Below the pieces are notes generated by a model. It searched no databases and was not told the DNA's origin. It worked only from the letters and a program-made list of their open reading frames with translations. A program made the translations under genes and the position numbers. A stretch of DNA of 64,000 nt, from assembly GCA_934096585.1 (NCBI GenBank), contig CAKOMG010000004.1:62001-126000 (forward strand), read 5' to 3'. The stretch comes from an uncultured Bacilli bacterium (GTDB lineage: Bacteria > Bacillota_I > Bacilli_A > ML615J-28 > CAG-698). Below, piece after piece: positions 41,486-51,614 of the stretch (its first letter is position 1; each line of letters opens with the position of its first letter).

Positions 41486-42043
41486 ATGCCACAATCAATT
41501 ATTAACGCTGGAAAAGAAAAAATGGAAAAGACTATTGAGTCTTTAAAAAAAGATTTACAAAGCGTCAAAACTGGACGCGCTAATCCAAGCATATTAGCGA
41601 ATATTCAAGTTGTTTATTATGGCTCACCTATGCCATTAAATCAATTATCTTCAATTACAGTTCCTGAAGCACAAATGTTAATGATAAAACCTTTTGACAA
41701 AGGAATTTTAAAAGATATTGAAAAAGCAATTCAAATGTCAGATATTAATTTACCAACGCAAAATGATGGTACAGTAATTCGCTTGGTTTTTCCACCTTTA
41801 ACTGAACAAACAAGAAAACAATTAGTTAAAGACTTGAAAGTAAATTCGGAAAATAGTAAAGTAGCTATTAGAAATATACGTCGTGAAGTAATGGAACAAT
41901 TAAAAAAATACCAAAAAGATGGTTTGATGAGTGAAGATGAATTAAAACGTTATGAAGAAGATACTCAAAAAGTAACTGATACATATGTTTCTAAAGTGGA
42001 TGACGTAATTAAAGAAAAAGAAAAAGCTATTATGCAATTTTAA
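41486..42043 (+). CDS. frr: Ribosome recycling factor
   Basis: RRF splits post-termination ribosomes together with EF-G. All 185 residues are typical: KTGRANPSILANIQVVYYGSPMPLNQLSSI, then NDGTVIRLVFPPLTEQTRKQLVK, VAIRNIRREV and the final helix, quoted in part. It starts 16 bases after pyrH with RBS GAAAGGA and closes the operon at a strong terminator. Confidence 0.98.
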   Translation: MPQSIINAGKEKMEKTIESLKKDLQSVKTGRANPSILANIQVVYYGSPMPLNQLSSITVPEAQMLMIKPFDKGILKDIEKAIQMSDINLPTQNDGTVIRLVFPPLTEQTRKQLVKDLKVNSENSKVAIRNIRREVMEQLKKYQKDGLMSEDELKRYEEDTQKVTDTYVSKVDDVIKEKEKAIMQF

Positions 42044-42045
42044 AT

Positions 42046-42077
42046 ATAAACTCTACCTATTGGTAGAGTTTTTATAT
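42046..42077 (+). terminator. Terminator of the rpsB-tsf-pyrH-frr operon
   Basis: AAACTCTACC pairs with GGTAGAGTTT around TATT, followed by T residues, just after the frr stop. Confidence 0.88.
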
Positions 42078-42206
42078 TATTATTTTAATAGGAAATATTT
42101 GATTAATAATCGAAAAAATACATTTTTAAAAACTTCGATAAATCAAAGGAATAATTAAAAAAATATGTGAATATTAATATAATGAAAATTTAAAAAAAGA
42201 AAACGT

Positions 42207-42235
42207 TTGACAAAAAAAAGGAAATATAGTATAAT
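42207..42235 (+). promoter_or_regulatory. Sigma-A promoter of the collagen-like lipoprotein
   Basis: TTGACA (42207-42212), 17 bases, TATAAT (42230-42235), a perfect consensus. About 65 bases of leader follow. Confidence 0.88.
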
Positions 42236-42304
42236 AAAATGGTAAATAGATGATTTTTTATAAAATCTATTTAAAAATTTATAAAAATCAAAAAGGAGAA
42301 AGTC

Positions 42305-45300
42305 ATGAAATTGAAAAGATTTTTATTAGTTTTATTACTTTTGGTCTCTGCAATTGCATTAGTTGGTTGTGGTGCACAAGGTCCTCAAGGTGAACCTGGT
42401 CCTAAAGGAGAACCTGGTGAAAAAGGTCCTGATGGAAAAGATGGAGAACAAGGAGAACCTGGTGAAAAAGGTCCTCAAGGAGATCCTGGTAATAAAGGAG
42501 ATGAAGGAGAAACAGGTCCTCAAGGTGAACCTGGAGAAAAAGGTGAAGATGGTGATTATTTAGTATTCCGTACTAATAATGGTGTTTTAGAACAAAAGTA
42601 TTCTAAAGAAGGCGAAGATGCTTGGAAAAAAGTTTTAGATTTATCAATTGTTTTAAAATATAGATATAAATATACAGTTACATTAGATGTAAACGGTGGC
42701 GTTTATGCTGATGAAAACCAACAAGTAGAATGGAAAGATCAAGAATTCACTGCTATGATTGAACTTCCTGCTCCAACAAGAGAAGAATATGTATTCAAAG
42801 GATGGAGCGATGGAAAACATGTTTATGAAGCTGGACAATATCAAGTTGTTGATAATGTTACATTAAAAGCTGTATGGGCAAAAGCAGGTATTGAAGTTTC
42901 TGTTGGTGAAAATAATCATGCAACAAAATTTGTTAGTGTTGAAGCTGCAACAATGGTTGATGGTACTAAAACTCAATCAACTAACAAAAAAGAATTAACA
43001 TTTGGAACAGATTTATTTGCAACACTTTCTGGTGCATTAGAAAAAGCTGTTGAAAATGATATTATTTATGTTGCTGAAGGAACATATGAAGATGCTGTAA
43101 CTATAACAGCTAAAAATGTTACAATTATTGGACCTAACTATGGCGTTCATGGAAATGCTGAAAGAAAAGCTGAAGCTGAATTTATAAAGAGATTTACTAT
43201 CAAAGGCGAAAATGTAGTTGTTGATGGTGTTAAGTTTACTCAAGATGGTGCTGTAGATTTAGGTGGATCTAAAAATGTTACTCTTAACCATGTATATGCA
43301 GATGCTACACCATGGAGCTGTGGAGAATCAGTTAATAGATTTGGTGTAATCGGTGCAGAAGCTGCTTGTTCTGATGTAAAGATTTTAAATTCTTATGTAA
43401 ATTCAGGTACAAGTTCAGCACAACGTGAATGTATTGACTTTGAAGGTATAGTAGATAATCTTACTATTGAAGGTAACTATTTGAAAAATGATTGTGAAAA
43501 ATGTGGTATTAATGAACTTATTATCGCTTATAATTTAAGAGGCTTTATAAAAATTGCTAACAACGAATTAGTTGGTGCTACTGATAACTATAGTATTTAT
43601 TTAGGTCAATTTAGTAATAATGCAACTAGAATTGATATTGTTGAAAATAAGATTTATGGTTTAAGTGATAAATTATATAATTCTGGTATTAGAGTTCATC
43701 AAGCTCCAGAAAATCAAGTTATTAATATTTTTGGTAATGAATTTGATATGAAAGGTAATTCATTTGCATTTAACGAAGGAAAAGTAGGCGCACAATTTAA
43801 TATTAAATATAATTACTTTACAAAAGAATTTAAATTAACAAATCCTGGTAAGGGTTCTACAGTTGTTACTGATCATAACATTTATGCTGCAGGTATTAAA
43901 ACTGCTGGATATAATCCTGATCCAACAAAAGAAACAACTTATGAAACTAAAGAAGCAATGCTTGCAGCTTATGCAGCATTCAAAACAGAACAAGTTTTAG
44001 GTGATAATTATCCTAAAGCAGTAGAATTAAAAGCAACTAAAATTGTTGATGCAAATACTGAACTTGAAGGCCAAGAAATTGGTGGAGTAAAATTCTTTAA
44101 GGCATTAAATGAAGCAATTAATGCAGCAGCAGATGATGATATTATTTATGTAGCTGCTGGAGAATACGAATTAAGCGTTGTAATTTCAAAGAAAATAGTT
44201 GTTTATGGTGTTAATGCAGGCGTTAAAGCTACAGAAACAGTAGCCCAAGAAACAAAAATTAACATGATTAAAGATGTTAGAAGTAATGTAAATACTGCAT
44301 ATTTAAAATTTGATGGTGTTACATTAGCTGGACAAGGTGGAAAAGCTGGTCAAACAGGTGTTTACCTAGAAGGTACTGCTGCTACAAAAGATATCGTATT
44401 ATCAAATTGTGTAATTTATGGTATGAATACAGTACTAAAAATTCAAAATGGTACAGGTGATGGCTCTATTACAGTTGAAAATTGTAAGATTAATGAAATA
44501 GGACAATTCTTCGCTTGGATTACTAAAGGAATCGCTAATACAACATTTGTTGGTAACTATGTAAATGCTGCTGATTGCGGCGGTGTTACAAATGCTAATG
44601 CTGCTTTATTAAGAATTAGATTAGGTAATGCTTATGTTTATAATAACCATTTTGAAGGAACTGTTCTTGATATTGATGGTTTAATGGAAAACGGCGTTAA
44701 AGGAAATGAATTTGTAGTTAAATATAACACATTTGCAAATGTTCAAAAATATGTTCATAACAATGGTGGAAATGCAATTATATTCGATCAAAACTTATAT
44801 TTAGATGCTGAAGGTGTTGCATTAACAGCTACTCCAGAAGCTGTAAAAGTTGCTGGTGTTACAGTAGATGCTAAAGTATGTGCTACAGAAGAAGAAAGAG
44901 CTGCTGCATATGAAGCATTCGTTAATGGTACTGTAGTTCCTGAACCAGAACCACTAAAAACTCCAACTGCAAATGCATTAGCTGAAAATAAAGCTGGTGA
45001 TGCTATTGATACAGATGCATATATTTTATATGTTAATACATCTTCAAAAACTATGGTTGTTATAACAGATAAAGGAACTATGTCAGTAAACTACTATAGT
45101 AATAGTGCATTATATACTGAAGATATGGTAGCTGGAAAATGGATTCATGTTAAAGGTACTGTTGCAGTAGGTAGTGGTGGTGCTGTTAAAAATGCTAATA
45201 CAGTTGCTCCAACAGAAATGACAGTTCTTGATAAAACTGATGCTGCTCCAGAATTAGTTGCTACAGAAGTTGAATGGGCTAGTATAGCTGAATTTGTTGC

Positions 45301-45583
45301 TGCACATAATGATGCAACAGGATTTGGATTATATGTAACAATCAAAGGCGTTCAATTCTCTTCAAAAGATGGATCAGATACAGATGGCTCTAAATATTCA
45401 TATTTTACTATCGTTGATGGTTTACCAAAATTTGGTATCTATTATTCATCAGCTGCACAAGATGTTGATTTAACTAAAACTTACACTGTATCAGGATTCT
45501 TAATTGGTGGTAATGCTAAATGGGGAACAGCTGGCAAGATTATCAGATTATATGGACCTATTACTATTGTTGAAGAAGCATAG
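42305..45583 (+). CDS. Large surface lipoprotein: collagen-like stalk, InlB repeat, two beta-helix modules
   Basis: This protein has 1092 residues. The signal peptide ends in lipobox ALVGC. Directly after come about 20 Gly-X-Y triplets ([16 protein letters not shown] and so on, residues 25-80), a bacterial collagen-like stalk that can trimerise. An InlB-type repeat follows (about 120-195, [17 protein letters not shown]). Two homologous parallel beta-helix modules cover about 230-560 and 590-880, each opening with [22 protein letters not shown] or [23 protein letters not shown]. The last 190 residues look like two OB-type strands-rich domains ([32 protein letters not shown]). The base use is richer in GC than the neighbours, as expected for Gly/Ala/Pro-rich sequence. 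Adhesion or polysaccharide binding is plausible; no catalytic residue set is evident. Confidence 0.88.
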   Translation: MKLKRFLLVLLLLVSAIALVGCGAQGPQGEPGPKGEPGEKGPDGKDGEQGEPGEKGPQGDPGNKGDEGETGPQGEPGEKGEDGDYLVFRTNNGVLEQKYSKEGEDAWKKVLDLSIVLKYRYKYTVTLDVNGGVYADENQQVEWKDQEFTAMIELPAPTREEYVFKGWSDGKHVYEAGQYQVVDNVTLKAVWAKAGIEVSVGENNHATKFVSVEAATMVDGTKTQSTNKKELTFGTDLFATLSGALEKAVENDIIYVAEGTYEDAVTITAKNVTIIGPNYGVHGNAERKAEAEFIKRFTIKGENVVVDGVKFTQDGAVDLGGSKNVTLNHVYADATPWSCGESVNRFGVIGAEAACSDVKILNSYVNSGTSSAQRECIDFEGIVDNLTIEGNYLKNDCEKCGINELIIAYNLRGFIKIANNELVGATDNYSIYLGQFSNNATRIDIVENKIYGLSDKLYNSGIRVHQAPENQVINIFGNEFDMKGNSFAFNEGKVGAQFNIKYNYFTKEFKLTNPGKGSTVVTDHNIYAAGIKTAGYNPDPTKETTYETKEAMLAAYAAFKTEQVLGDNYPKAVELKATKIVDANTELEGQEIGGVKFFKALNEAINAAADDDIIYVAAGEYELSVVISKKIVVYGVNAGVKATETVAQETKINMIKDVRSNVNTAYLKFDGVTLAGQGGKAGQTGVYLEGTAATKDIVLSNCVIYGMNTVLKIQNGTGDGSITVENCKINEIGQFFAWITKGIANTTFVGNYVNAADCGGVTNANAALLRIRLGNAYVYNNHFEGTVLDIDGLMENGVKGNEFVVKYNTFANVQKYVHNNGGNAIIFDQNLYLDAEGVALTATPEAVKVAGVTVDAKVCATEEERAAAYEAFVNGTVVPEPEPLKTPTANALAENKAGDAIDTDAYILYVNTSSKTMVVITDKGTMSVNYYSNSALYTEDMVAGKWIHVKGTVAVGSGGAVKNANTVAPTEMTVLDKTDAAPELVATEVEWASIAEFVAAHNDATGFGLYVTIKGVQFSSKDGSDTDGSKYSYFTIVDGLPKFGIYYSSAAQDVDLTKTYTVSGFLIGGNAKWGTAGKIIRLYGPITIVEEA

Positions 45584-45600
45584 TTAATAATTAATGAATT

Positions 45601-45630
45601 TAAGGAACTCGTCTTGAGTTCCTTTTTTTA
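45601..45630 (+). terminator. Terminator
   Basis: AAGGAACTC pairs with GAGTTCCTT around GTCTT, followed by seven T. Confidence 0.92.
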
Positions 45631-45646
45631 CATATAGCTACATAAT

Positions 45647-45675
45647 TTGACAAATCAAAAAAAAAGTGCTAATAT
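45647..45675 (+). promoter_or_regulatory. Sigma-A promoter
   Basis: TTGACA (45647-45652), 17 bases, TAATAT (45670-45675). The -10 lies downstream of an in-frame TTG-type start at 45666, which is therefore excluded. Confidence 0.7.
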
Positions 45676-45701
45676 ATATACTGTTTAAAAAGAGAATAGT
45701 T

Positions 45702-46832
45702 ATGCTAGAAATTAAAGAAGTTAAAACAAAAAAGGAAATTAGAGACTTTATTAATTTTCCGTTAAATTTATATAAAGGAAATCCATACTTTGTACCACCT
45801 CTATACTGTGATGAAAAAGCTCTATTTAAAAAGAACTATCATTATTATGAAACATCAGAAGCCATTTATTACAACGCTTATTTAGATGGAAAAATTGTTG
45901 GAAGAATATCTGGAATACTTCAACGTTCAAGTAATGAGAAATGGAATCAAAAAAGAGTTCGTTTTACAAGATTTGATGTAATTGACAATCAAGAGGTTGC
46001 CAATAAACTACTTGGCAAAGTTGAAGAGTGGGCTTTATCAAAAGGAATGGAAGAAGTTGTAGGGCCAATTGGTTTTTCTGATTTGGAAAGAGAAGGATTA
46101 TTAATTGAAGGATTTGATTATTTAAATACATTTGAAGAGCAATATAATTTTCCATATTATCAAAAGTTAATTGAAAATTATAATTATACTAAAGAAGTTG
46201 ATTGGTTAGAACATAGATTAAAAGCACCAAAAGAAGTAAATCCTAAATTAAAAAGAGTAAGTGATTTAATGATGAAAAAATATAATTTACATTTTTCTAA
46301 GGTTAAATCCATTAACGAATTTATTAAAAAATATGGTGATGCATTCTTTGATATTTTAGATATTACATATGACAAAATATATGGAACAGTTCCGCTTACA
46401 AATTCAATGAAAAAGAATTTAGAAAAAAGTTTTAAACTAATTGTAAGGCCAGAAGATGTATCCTTAATTTTAGATGAGAATGAAAGAGTAATAGCTTTTG
46501 GATTATTGTTTCCATCAATATCTAAACCTCTTCAAAAAAGTGGTGGGAGATTAACGCCAATTACAATAATTAAATTATTGAAAGCAATTAAACATCCAAA
46601 AACTATAGATTTAGGTTTAATTGGAGTTTTGCCAGAATATGAAATGAGAGGAATTAGTTCCGCTTTAATTGCAAGAATTGTTGATATGTTAGCTAGTGGC
46701 AAATATGAATATGCTGAAACAAATTTAAATTTAGAAGACAATTTACATATAATAAATCAATGGAAACATTTTGATTGTCTTCAACACAAAAGAAGACGAT
46801 TATTTATAAAAAAGTTAAATATAGGAGAGTAG
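45702..46832 (+). CDS. GNAT-like acyltransferase (N-acyltransferase superfamily), unknown substrate
   Basis: This 376-residue cytosolic protein opens EIKEVKTKKEIRDFINFPLNLYKGNPYFVPPL (in part), the hallmark of a widespread large GNAT-like family annotated only as acyltransferase. A GNAT fold is suggested by AYLDGKIVGRISG in the first half and LGLIGVLPEYEMRGISSALIARI (acetyl-CoA-type loop R-G-I-S-S-A) in the second, followed by AETNLNLEDN. The substrate is unknown. ATG 45702 is used because the promoter lies between it and the earlier possible start. It abuts mscL by one base, so the two are co-transcribed. Confidence 0.75.
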   Translation: MLEIKEVKTKKEIRDFINFPLNLYKGNPYFVPPLYCDEKALFKKNYHYYETSEAIYYNAYLDGKIVGRISGILQRSSNEKWNQKRVRFTRFDVIDNQEVANKLLGKVEEWALSKGMEEVVGPIGFSDLEREGLLIEGFDYLNTFEEQYNFPYYQKLIENYNYTKEVDWLEHRLKAPKEVNPKLKRVSDLMMKKYNLHFSKVKSINEFIKKYGDAFFDILDITYDKIYGTVPLTNSMKKNLEKSFKLIVRPEDVSLILDENERVIAFGLLFPSISKPLQKSGGRLTPITIIKLLKAIKHPKTIDLGLIGVLPEYEMRGISSALIARIVDMLASGKYEYAETNLNLEDNLHIINQWKHFDCLQHKRRRLFIKKLNIGE

Positions 46833-46833
46833 T

Positions 46834-47424
46834 ATGAAAAAGTTTTTTAGTGAATTTAAAAAATTCATATCACGCGGAAGTGTTATGGATATGGCTGTAG
46901 GTACAATTATTGGAGCAGCTTTTACTGCAATGGTAACAGCTTTATCTAATGGTATTTTAAAACCATTAATTAATACTGTTATTTATTATATATGTGGAGG
47001 TAACTCTGATGCATTAAATAAAATGTATACACCACTTGTTCCTCAATACATTATTAACGAAGCGGGAGAAAAGATTTTAGATTTAACAACATCTATTTAT
47101 ATTGACTGGGGAGCTTTTATTTCCGCAATTATTAATTTCTTATTAGTTGCCTTTGTTTTATTCTTAGTAATTAAGACATTTAATGAAATTAAAGAGGCAG
47201 ACTCAAGAATGAAAAACGTATTATCTAGAGCACAATACAAAGAAAAGAAAGGTAGAAAGCTATCTAAAAAAGAAGCAAAAGCTCTTGAAGAATTTAAAAA
47301 GCAACAAGAAGAAGCAAAGAAAAAGGAATTAGAAGAAGCTTCAAAACCTGTTGAACCAACGTTTGAAGAAAAGCAATTGGCATTACTTACTCAAATTAGT
47401 GAAAAGTTAGATAAATTAAATTAA
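46834..47424 (+). CDS. mscL: Large-conductance mechanosensitive channel MscL
   Basis: MscL is a homopentameric emergency valve that opens under membrane tension. The N-terminal SEFKKFISRGSVMDMAVGTIIGAAFTAMV contains helix 1 with the conserved gating glycines; helix 2 (WGAFISAIINFLLVAFVLFLVI) follows after the external loop. The C-terminal part is unusually long: after helix 2 about 80 residues of Lys/Glu coiled coil end in LLTQISEKLDKLN, the typical terminal motif. Total length is 196 against 120-150 usually. RBS TAGGAGAG; a terminator follows. Confidence 0.95.
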   Translation: MKKFFSEFKKFISRGSVMDMAVGTIIGAAFTAMVTALSNGILKPLINTVIYYICGGNSDALNKMYTPLVPQYIINEAGEKILDLTTSIYIDWGAFISAIINFLLVAFVLFLVIKTFNEIKEADSRMKNVLSRAQYKEKKGRKLSKKEAKALEEFKKQQEEAKKKELEEASKPVEPTFEEKQLALLTQISEKLDKLN

Positions 47425-47449
47425 AATGCCTAAAATAGGCATTTTTTAA
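47423..47449 (+). terminator. Terminator after mscL
   Basis: AAAATGCCT pairs with AGGCATTTT around a short A-rich loop, with T run following. Confidence 0.85.
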
Positions 47450-47492
47450 TATAATTTATAAAATGACTAAAAATATTAAAAAGGAGAAATAG

Positions 47493-48827
47493 ATGGTTAA
47501 AAAGAATCAACATCTATCAGTGATTGGACTCTTATCACTAGGATATATTATAACAATCATAATAGGATCGATATTATTGCTACTACCTTGTGCAAGTAAA
47601 GAAAGTGTAAAATGGTATGATGCATTATTTACCGCAACATCTGCAACGTGTGTTACAGGATTAGTTCCATTTCCATCCACAAACTGGACCATGTTTGGTC
47701 AAATTGTTATATTATGTTTAATTCAAATTGGTGGATTAGGATTTATGACAATCATTAGTTTGTTATTTATATTATTCAAAAAAAGAATTGGTATATATAA
47801 TCGTATGGTTTTAATGCAATCTGCGGGAGGATATACAATATCAGGTGTTACAGATTTAATCAAAAGAGTTATCATAATAACATTTAGTATTGAGGGCTTG
47901 GGAAGTCTTATCTTATCTATTAGGTTTTCTCAAGATATGGAAATAGGAAAAGCAATATATTACGGAGTTTTTCATTCAATATCTGCTTTTTGTAATGCGG
48001 GATTCGATATCTTTGGGAATTCTTTAATTGCGTATAAAAGTGATTATATAGTTTTAGGAACAATTATGTTTCTAATAATAATGGGAGGATTAGGATTTAT
48101 TGTATGGTCTGATATTATTGATCATGGTTTTAAATTTAAAAAATATGAGTTACATTCCAAAATTGTATTAGTTTTTAATGGACTATTAATTATGATTCCC
48201 GCAATATTATTCTTCATATTTGAATTTACAAATCTTGGAAATGCTGGAAAATTCATAGATTTACAACTAAGTGATAAAATATTGAATGCACTATTTTTAT
48301 CAGTGAGTCCAAGGACTGCAGGTTTTAATAGTTTACCGCTTGAAGAATTAACTAGTTCTGGTAAACTATTAACAATTGTCCTTATGTTTATAGGTGGTTC
48401 ACCAGGATCTACTGCAGGAGGAGTAAAGGTCACAACAATCGTAATAGTTATTGCTAATGCTATAACTCTTGCAAAGGGAAATAAAGAAGTAGTACTATTT
48501 AAAAGAAAAATAAATAATAATATCATAAAACAATCAAGTGCATTAGTTCTTGCTTATTTACTTATTTCTATTTTAGCAACTATGTTTATATGTGCGGTTG
48601 AAATTAGTGAACCGCTTGAAAAAGTATTGTTTGAAGTTGTATCAGGAATCGGAACAGTCGGATTATCATTAGGACTTTCCGGATCATGCACTATATTTAC
48701 AAAATTACTATTGACATTTTTAATGTATATAGGAAGATTAGGAGCATTTTCATTATTTGATTTAATATTTAAAACAAATAATAAAGTATTACTAGAAAAA
48801 CCAGAAGGAAAGGTATTGGTAGGATAG
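47493..48827 (+). CDS. ktrB: Potassium uptake channel subunit KtrB (TrkH family)
   Basis: This is the membrane pore of a Ktr/Trk K+ (Na+-coupled) uptake system with four M1-P-M2 repeats in one chain. The four selectivity-loop glycines are visible in TCVTGLVPF, CNAGFDIFGN, SPRTAGFNS and GTVGLSLGL. The length of 444 fits KtrB rather than the longer TrkH. RBS AAAGGAG, ATG 47493. The regulator KtrA is encoded two bases downstream, giving a complete two-component transporter. The loop glycines are intact, so it should be functional. Confidence 0.94.
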   Translation: MVKKNQHLSVIGLLSLGYIITIIIGSILLLLPCASKESVKWYDALFTATSATCVTGLVPFPSTNWTMFGQIVILCLIQIGGLGFMTIISLLFILFKKRIGIYNRMVLMQSAGGYTISGVTDLIKRVIIITFSIEGLGSLILSIRFSQDMEIGKAIYYGVFHSISAFCNAGFDIFGNSLIAYKSDYIVLGTIMFLIIMGGLGFIVWSDIIDHGFKFKKYELHSKIVLVFNGLLIMIPAILFFIFEFTNLGNAGKFIDLQLSDKILNALFLSVSPRTAGFNSLPLEELTSSGKLLTIVLMFIGGSPGSTAGGVKVTTIVIVIANAITLAKGNKEVVLFKRKINNNIIKQSSALVLAYLLISILATMFICAVEISEPLEKVLFEVVSGIGTVGLSLGLSGSCTIFTKLLLTFLMYIGRLGAFSLFDLIFKTNNKVLLEKPEGKVLVG

Positions 48828-48829
48828 TT

Positions 48830-49468
48830 ATGAAATCTTTTTTAATTATAGGCGTAGGGGAATTAGGAAAACACTTGGCATATAAATTACAATTAATGGG
48901 TAATGAAGTTTGTCTAATTGATTCAGATAAAACCATAACAGATGTTTTAGAAAGTGATTTTGAGAATATATTCATTGGTGACTGTATGAATATATCTACA
49001 TTAAAAGGTCTAGGCGTACAAAATTATGATGCGTGCGTTGTTGCTGTTGGTCAAAATTTTCAAGCATCATTAGAAATAACATCACATTTAAAAGAATTAG
49101 GCGCAAAATACATTATTTCTAAAGCAAATAGCGATATTCAAGCAAAGTTTTTAAAAATGGCAGGAGCTAATGAAACAATTTATCCAGAAAAAGACGTTGC
49201 TGAAAAAATAGCTTTCAAATGCACTGCTACAAATTTATTAGACTATTTAAAAATATCTGACTTATTTAGTATTTTTGAAATTGAAGTTCCAAATTCATGG
49301 ATTAATCAATCTTTACTTGAACTTAATTTACGAAAAAAGTATAATATTAATGTTATAGCTATATTATCTGACAAAAAAGTTGAAATACCAGATGCAGATT
49401 ATATATTTAAACAAAATGATCATATATATATATTTGGAAATAGTAATGTCATAAGTAAATTAAAATAA
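48830..49468 (+). CDS. ktrA: Potassium uptake regulator KtrA (RCK/TrkA family)
   Basis: KtrA forms a cytoplasmic octameric ring that gates KtrB according to bound ATP/ADP or NAD(H). The N-terminal RCK Rossmann domain opens LIIGVGELGKHLAYKL (G-x-G-x-x-G) with the acidic end of strand 2 in VCLIDSD. GDCMNISTLKGLGVQNYDACVVAVG (in part) is typical, and a TrkA-C domain spans about 135-212. Length 212 is standard. It starts two bases after ktrB. Comparison with the RyR-operon protein at 37150 is useful, since that one shares the Rossmann type but lacks TrkA-C. Confidence 0.94.
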   Translation: MKSFLIIGVGELGKHLAYKLQLMGNEVCLIDSDKTITDVLESDFENIFIGDCMNISTLKGLGVQNYDACVVAVGQNFQASLEITSHLKELGAKYIISKANSDIQAKFLKMAGANETIYPEKDVAEKIAFKCTATNLLDYLKISDLFSIFEIEVPNSWINQSLLELNLRKKYNINVIAILSDKKVEIPDADYIFKQNDHIYIFGNSNVISKLK

Positions 49469-49530
49469 TATAAAGGTTAATTTAAATAAAAAGCATAATA
49501 TTTAATATAATATTGTAAAAGGTGATTAAA

Positions 49531-50373
49531 ATGGATATAATAAAAAGCAAACGATTCGGTGAAGAAAGAGCCCTATATAATCAAGAAGATATTAAATTGA
49601 TTGATTGTCGATTTGAAGGTATTGAAGATGGAGAATCAGCTTTAAAAGAATGTACTAATATCCAACTTGAAAATTGTTATATGGATTTAAGGTATCCTTT
49701 TTGGCATGATTATAATTTAAGTATAAAAAATAGCGAAATGACAACGAATTGTCGTGCTGCATTGTGGTATAGTCATAATGTAGCTATTAAAAATACAAAA
49801 TTACATGGTATTAAAGCACTAAGAGAGTGTTCTAATATCAAAATGGATAATGTTGATGTGGTATCAAACGAATTTGGCTGGAAGAGCAAAAATATTGAAA
49901 TTACTAATTCTATAGTGGAATGTGAGTATTTATTTTTACTAAGTGAAGATATAATACTTAATCATTTCACATTAAATGGTAAATATTCTTTTCAATATGT
50001 TAAAAATATGAAAATAACTAATAGTTATTTAAAAACAAAAGATGCTTTTTGGCATACAGAAAATGTAACAGTGGAAGATTCAATAATAGAAGGTGAGTAT
50101 TTGGCGTGGTATTCTAAGGGTTTAACGTTGATAAATTGTAAAATAATAGGAACTCAACCTCTATGCTATTGCGAAGATTTGAAATTAATTAACTGTGAGA
50201 TGGTTAATTGTGACTTAGCATTTGAATATAGCAATGTTGAAGCGGATATAAAAGGACATTTAATATCTATTAAAAATCCAACAAATGGAAAAATTGTGTA
50301 TGATGAGTGTGATGAAATCATCTTAGACCATAGTAAATATGCACTAAATGCCATTATAGAGAAAAGAAAGTAA
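49531..50373 (+). CDS. DUF3737-family right-handed beta-helix protein
   Basis: This 280-residue cytosolic protein consists of short repeated turns (LIDCRFEG, LENCYMDL, IKNSEMTT, IKNTKLHG, MDNVDVVS, ITNSIVEC, ITNSYLKT, VEDSIIEG, LINCKIIG, LINCEMVN), each about 20-22 residues, which build a parallel beta-helix. The opening ERALYNQEDIKLIDCRFEG and the repeated FWH/W-S residues match DUF3737, a family common in Bacillota whose biochemical role is unknown. An in-frame GTG at 49522 is part of the ribosome site AAAGGTG, so ATG 49531 is used. It is a single gene with a nearby TATAAT and a terminator. Confidence 0.85.
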   Translation: MDIIKSKRFGEERALYNQEDIKLIDCRFEGIEDGESALKECTNIQLENCYMDLRYPFWHDYNLSIKNSEMTTNCRAALWYSHNVAIKNTKLHGIKALRECSNIKMDNVDVVSNEFGWKSKNIEITNSIVECEYLFLLSEDIILNHFTLNGKYSFQYVKNMKITNSYLKTKDAFWHTENVTVEDSIIEGEYLAWYSKGLTLINCKIIGTQPLCYCEDLKLINCEMVNCDLAFEYSNVEADIKGHLISIKNPTNGKIVYDECDEIILDHSKYALNAIIEKRK

Positions 50374-50387
50374 GAAAATTATAGATG

Positions 50388-50428
50388 AAAGAACTAATAT
50401 TAGCTGAACTAGTATTAGTTCTTTTTTA
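50388..50428 (+). terminator. Terminator
   Basis: AAAGAACTAATA (50388-50399) pairs with TATTAGTTCTTT (50413-50424), followed by T residues. Confidence 0.88.
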
Positions 50429-50967
50429 ATAATAGAACCAATGCTAATTATTTAAATAAAAAAATTAAATAAAACTAGATAAATATCTTTATAAAAAAGT
50501 AAAATTTATAGTATATATATTTTTAGTTAATTCTTATCTAACATATACCCCTTATAAAAATATAATAATTATTAATTAATAAGCTTGGAAATATTAAAAA
50601 AATTGAGTTAGAAAAATATGAATTATTTTAAAAAATAAAAAAATTTTAAAATAAATTAATTATTATAAAATATGTAAAATGAAAATATATATCACATGAT
50701 TTTATTAAAATAAATTGTCAAAGGCCTTTATGTTTTTTAAATAAAATTAAAATAAAGAATTTGCTTGGAAATTTATGGTATGATTTATTTTCTAAATTTA
50801 AACGTAAAGTTAAAAGTTCAAGAAGTAAAAACCAAAATAAGCGAAATTTCGGCTTCGCTTAATATTTAATAACCATAGTGAAAAATAAAAAATACTTGTC
50901 AATAATTAAAATATGTGATAAAATAAAATTGTAAATATAAAACAAAAAAATCGAACTGGAGAAAAAA
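50429..50967. other. Gene-free, extremely AT-rich stretch
   Basis: I see no open frame with a ribosome site and no RNA gene in these 540 bases. The only strong structure is a hairpin AAGCGAA / TTCGCTT at 50839-50860 with a G/C-containing loop, near the 3' end, followed by AATATTT. GCTTGGAAAT occurs twice (50583 and 50763). A promoter for the next gene lies at 50896. Confidence 0.6.
50896..50924 (+). promoter_or_regulatory. Promoter of the HD-domain gene
   Basis: TTGTCA (50896-50901), 17 bases, TAAAAT (50919-50924); the leader is about 40 bases. Confidence 0.6.
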
Positions 50968-51603
50968 ATGGGAAACTACGAAAAGGCTTTACAATTTTTA
51001 AAGCAAAAATATTCAGAAAGTGAGTATTTTCAAAGAAAACCATGGTCAATGGAATATCGAATTAATCACTCAATTAGATGCGCTAATATTGGACGTGAAA
51101 TCGCAAGAAATGAGGGTCTAAATGAAGAAGCAATTGCTATTGCATGCCTGCTTCATGATGTCAGTTATGCCTTAGATTTTAAAACTAAAGAAGACATTAT
51201 AAATCATGGTAGAACTAGTGCAAAAATGGTAAGACCTTTCTTGAAAGAATTAGGATATAATGATGAATTAATCGAAAATATGTGTTATGGAATAGCAATT
51301 CATGTCGATGATAAAGCTGATTTTCCAGGAACTGTCAATCCTTTTTCCTATACAATTGTGGCTAGTGATAATATTGATCGCTTTGACACATATCGTATTT
51401 ATGATAATATGGAACATGTTCATTTCGATAAATTATCAATCGATGATCAAATAATATATGTTGTTAAAACATTAAAGCAACTTAAAAAAGCCAAACTACT
51501 CAACTTTTTAACAAAAACAGCTAATGCTATGTGGCAAGACAAAGTATTATTCCAAATCAAATATTTTAATCGTTTATTAAAACAACTTCAAAATAGTTTT
51601 TAA
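50968..51603 (+). CDS. HD-domain phosphohydrolase
   Basis: This 211-residue metal-dependent phosphohydrolase is of unknown substrate. The HD set is visible: first His in NHSIRCANIGREIAR (about residue 30), His-Asp in CLLHDVSYALDF (about 67-68), a further His in AIHVDDKADF, and the last Asp in IVASDNIDRFDTY. The protein is cytosolic, without further domains. Members act on nucleotides, (p)ppGpp or cyclic dinucleotides; nothing here narrows it. RBS GGAGAAAA, ATG 50968. The unusual 22-bp repeats and a terminator follow. Confidence 0.87.
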   Translation: MGNYEKALQFLKQKYSESEYFQRKPWSMEYRINHSIRCANIGREIARNEGLNEEAIAIACLLHDVSYALDFKTKEDIINHGRTSAKMVRPFLKELGYNDELIENMCYGIAIHVDDKADFPGTVNPFSYTIVASDNIDRFDTYRIYDNMEHVHFDKLSIDDQIIYVVKTLKQLKKAKLLNFLTKTANAMWQDKVLFQIKYFNRLLKQLQNSF

Positions 51604-51614
51604 TTAACCAAAAA

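Noticed and set aside
42363..42563. Second frame through the collagen repeats (66 codons)
   Set aside because: The Gly-X-Y period of 9 bases keeps other frames open. It is a shadow of the lipoprotein.
46184..46375. Minus-strand frames within the acyltransferase, addA, thrS and polA genes
   Set aside because: They lie opposite strong coding sequence, lack ribosome sites and give low-complexity products.
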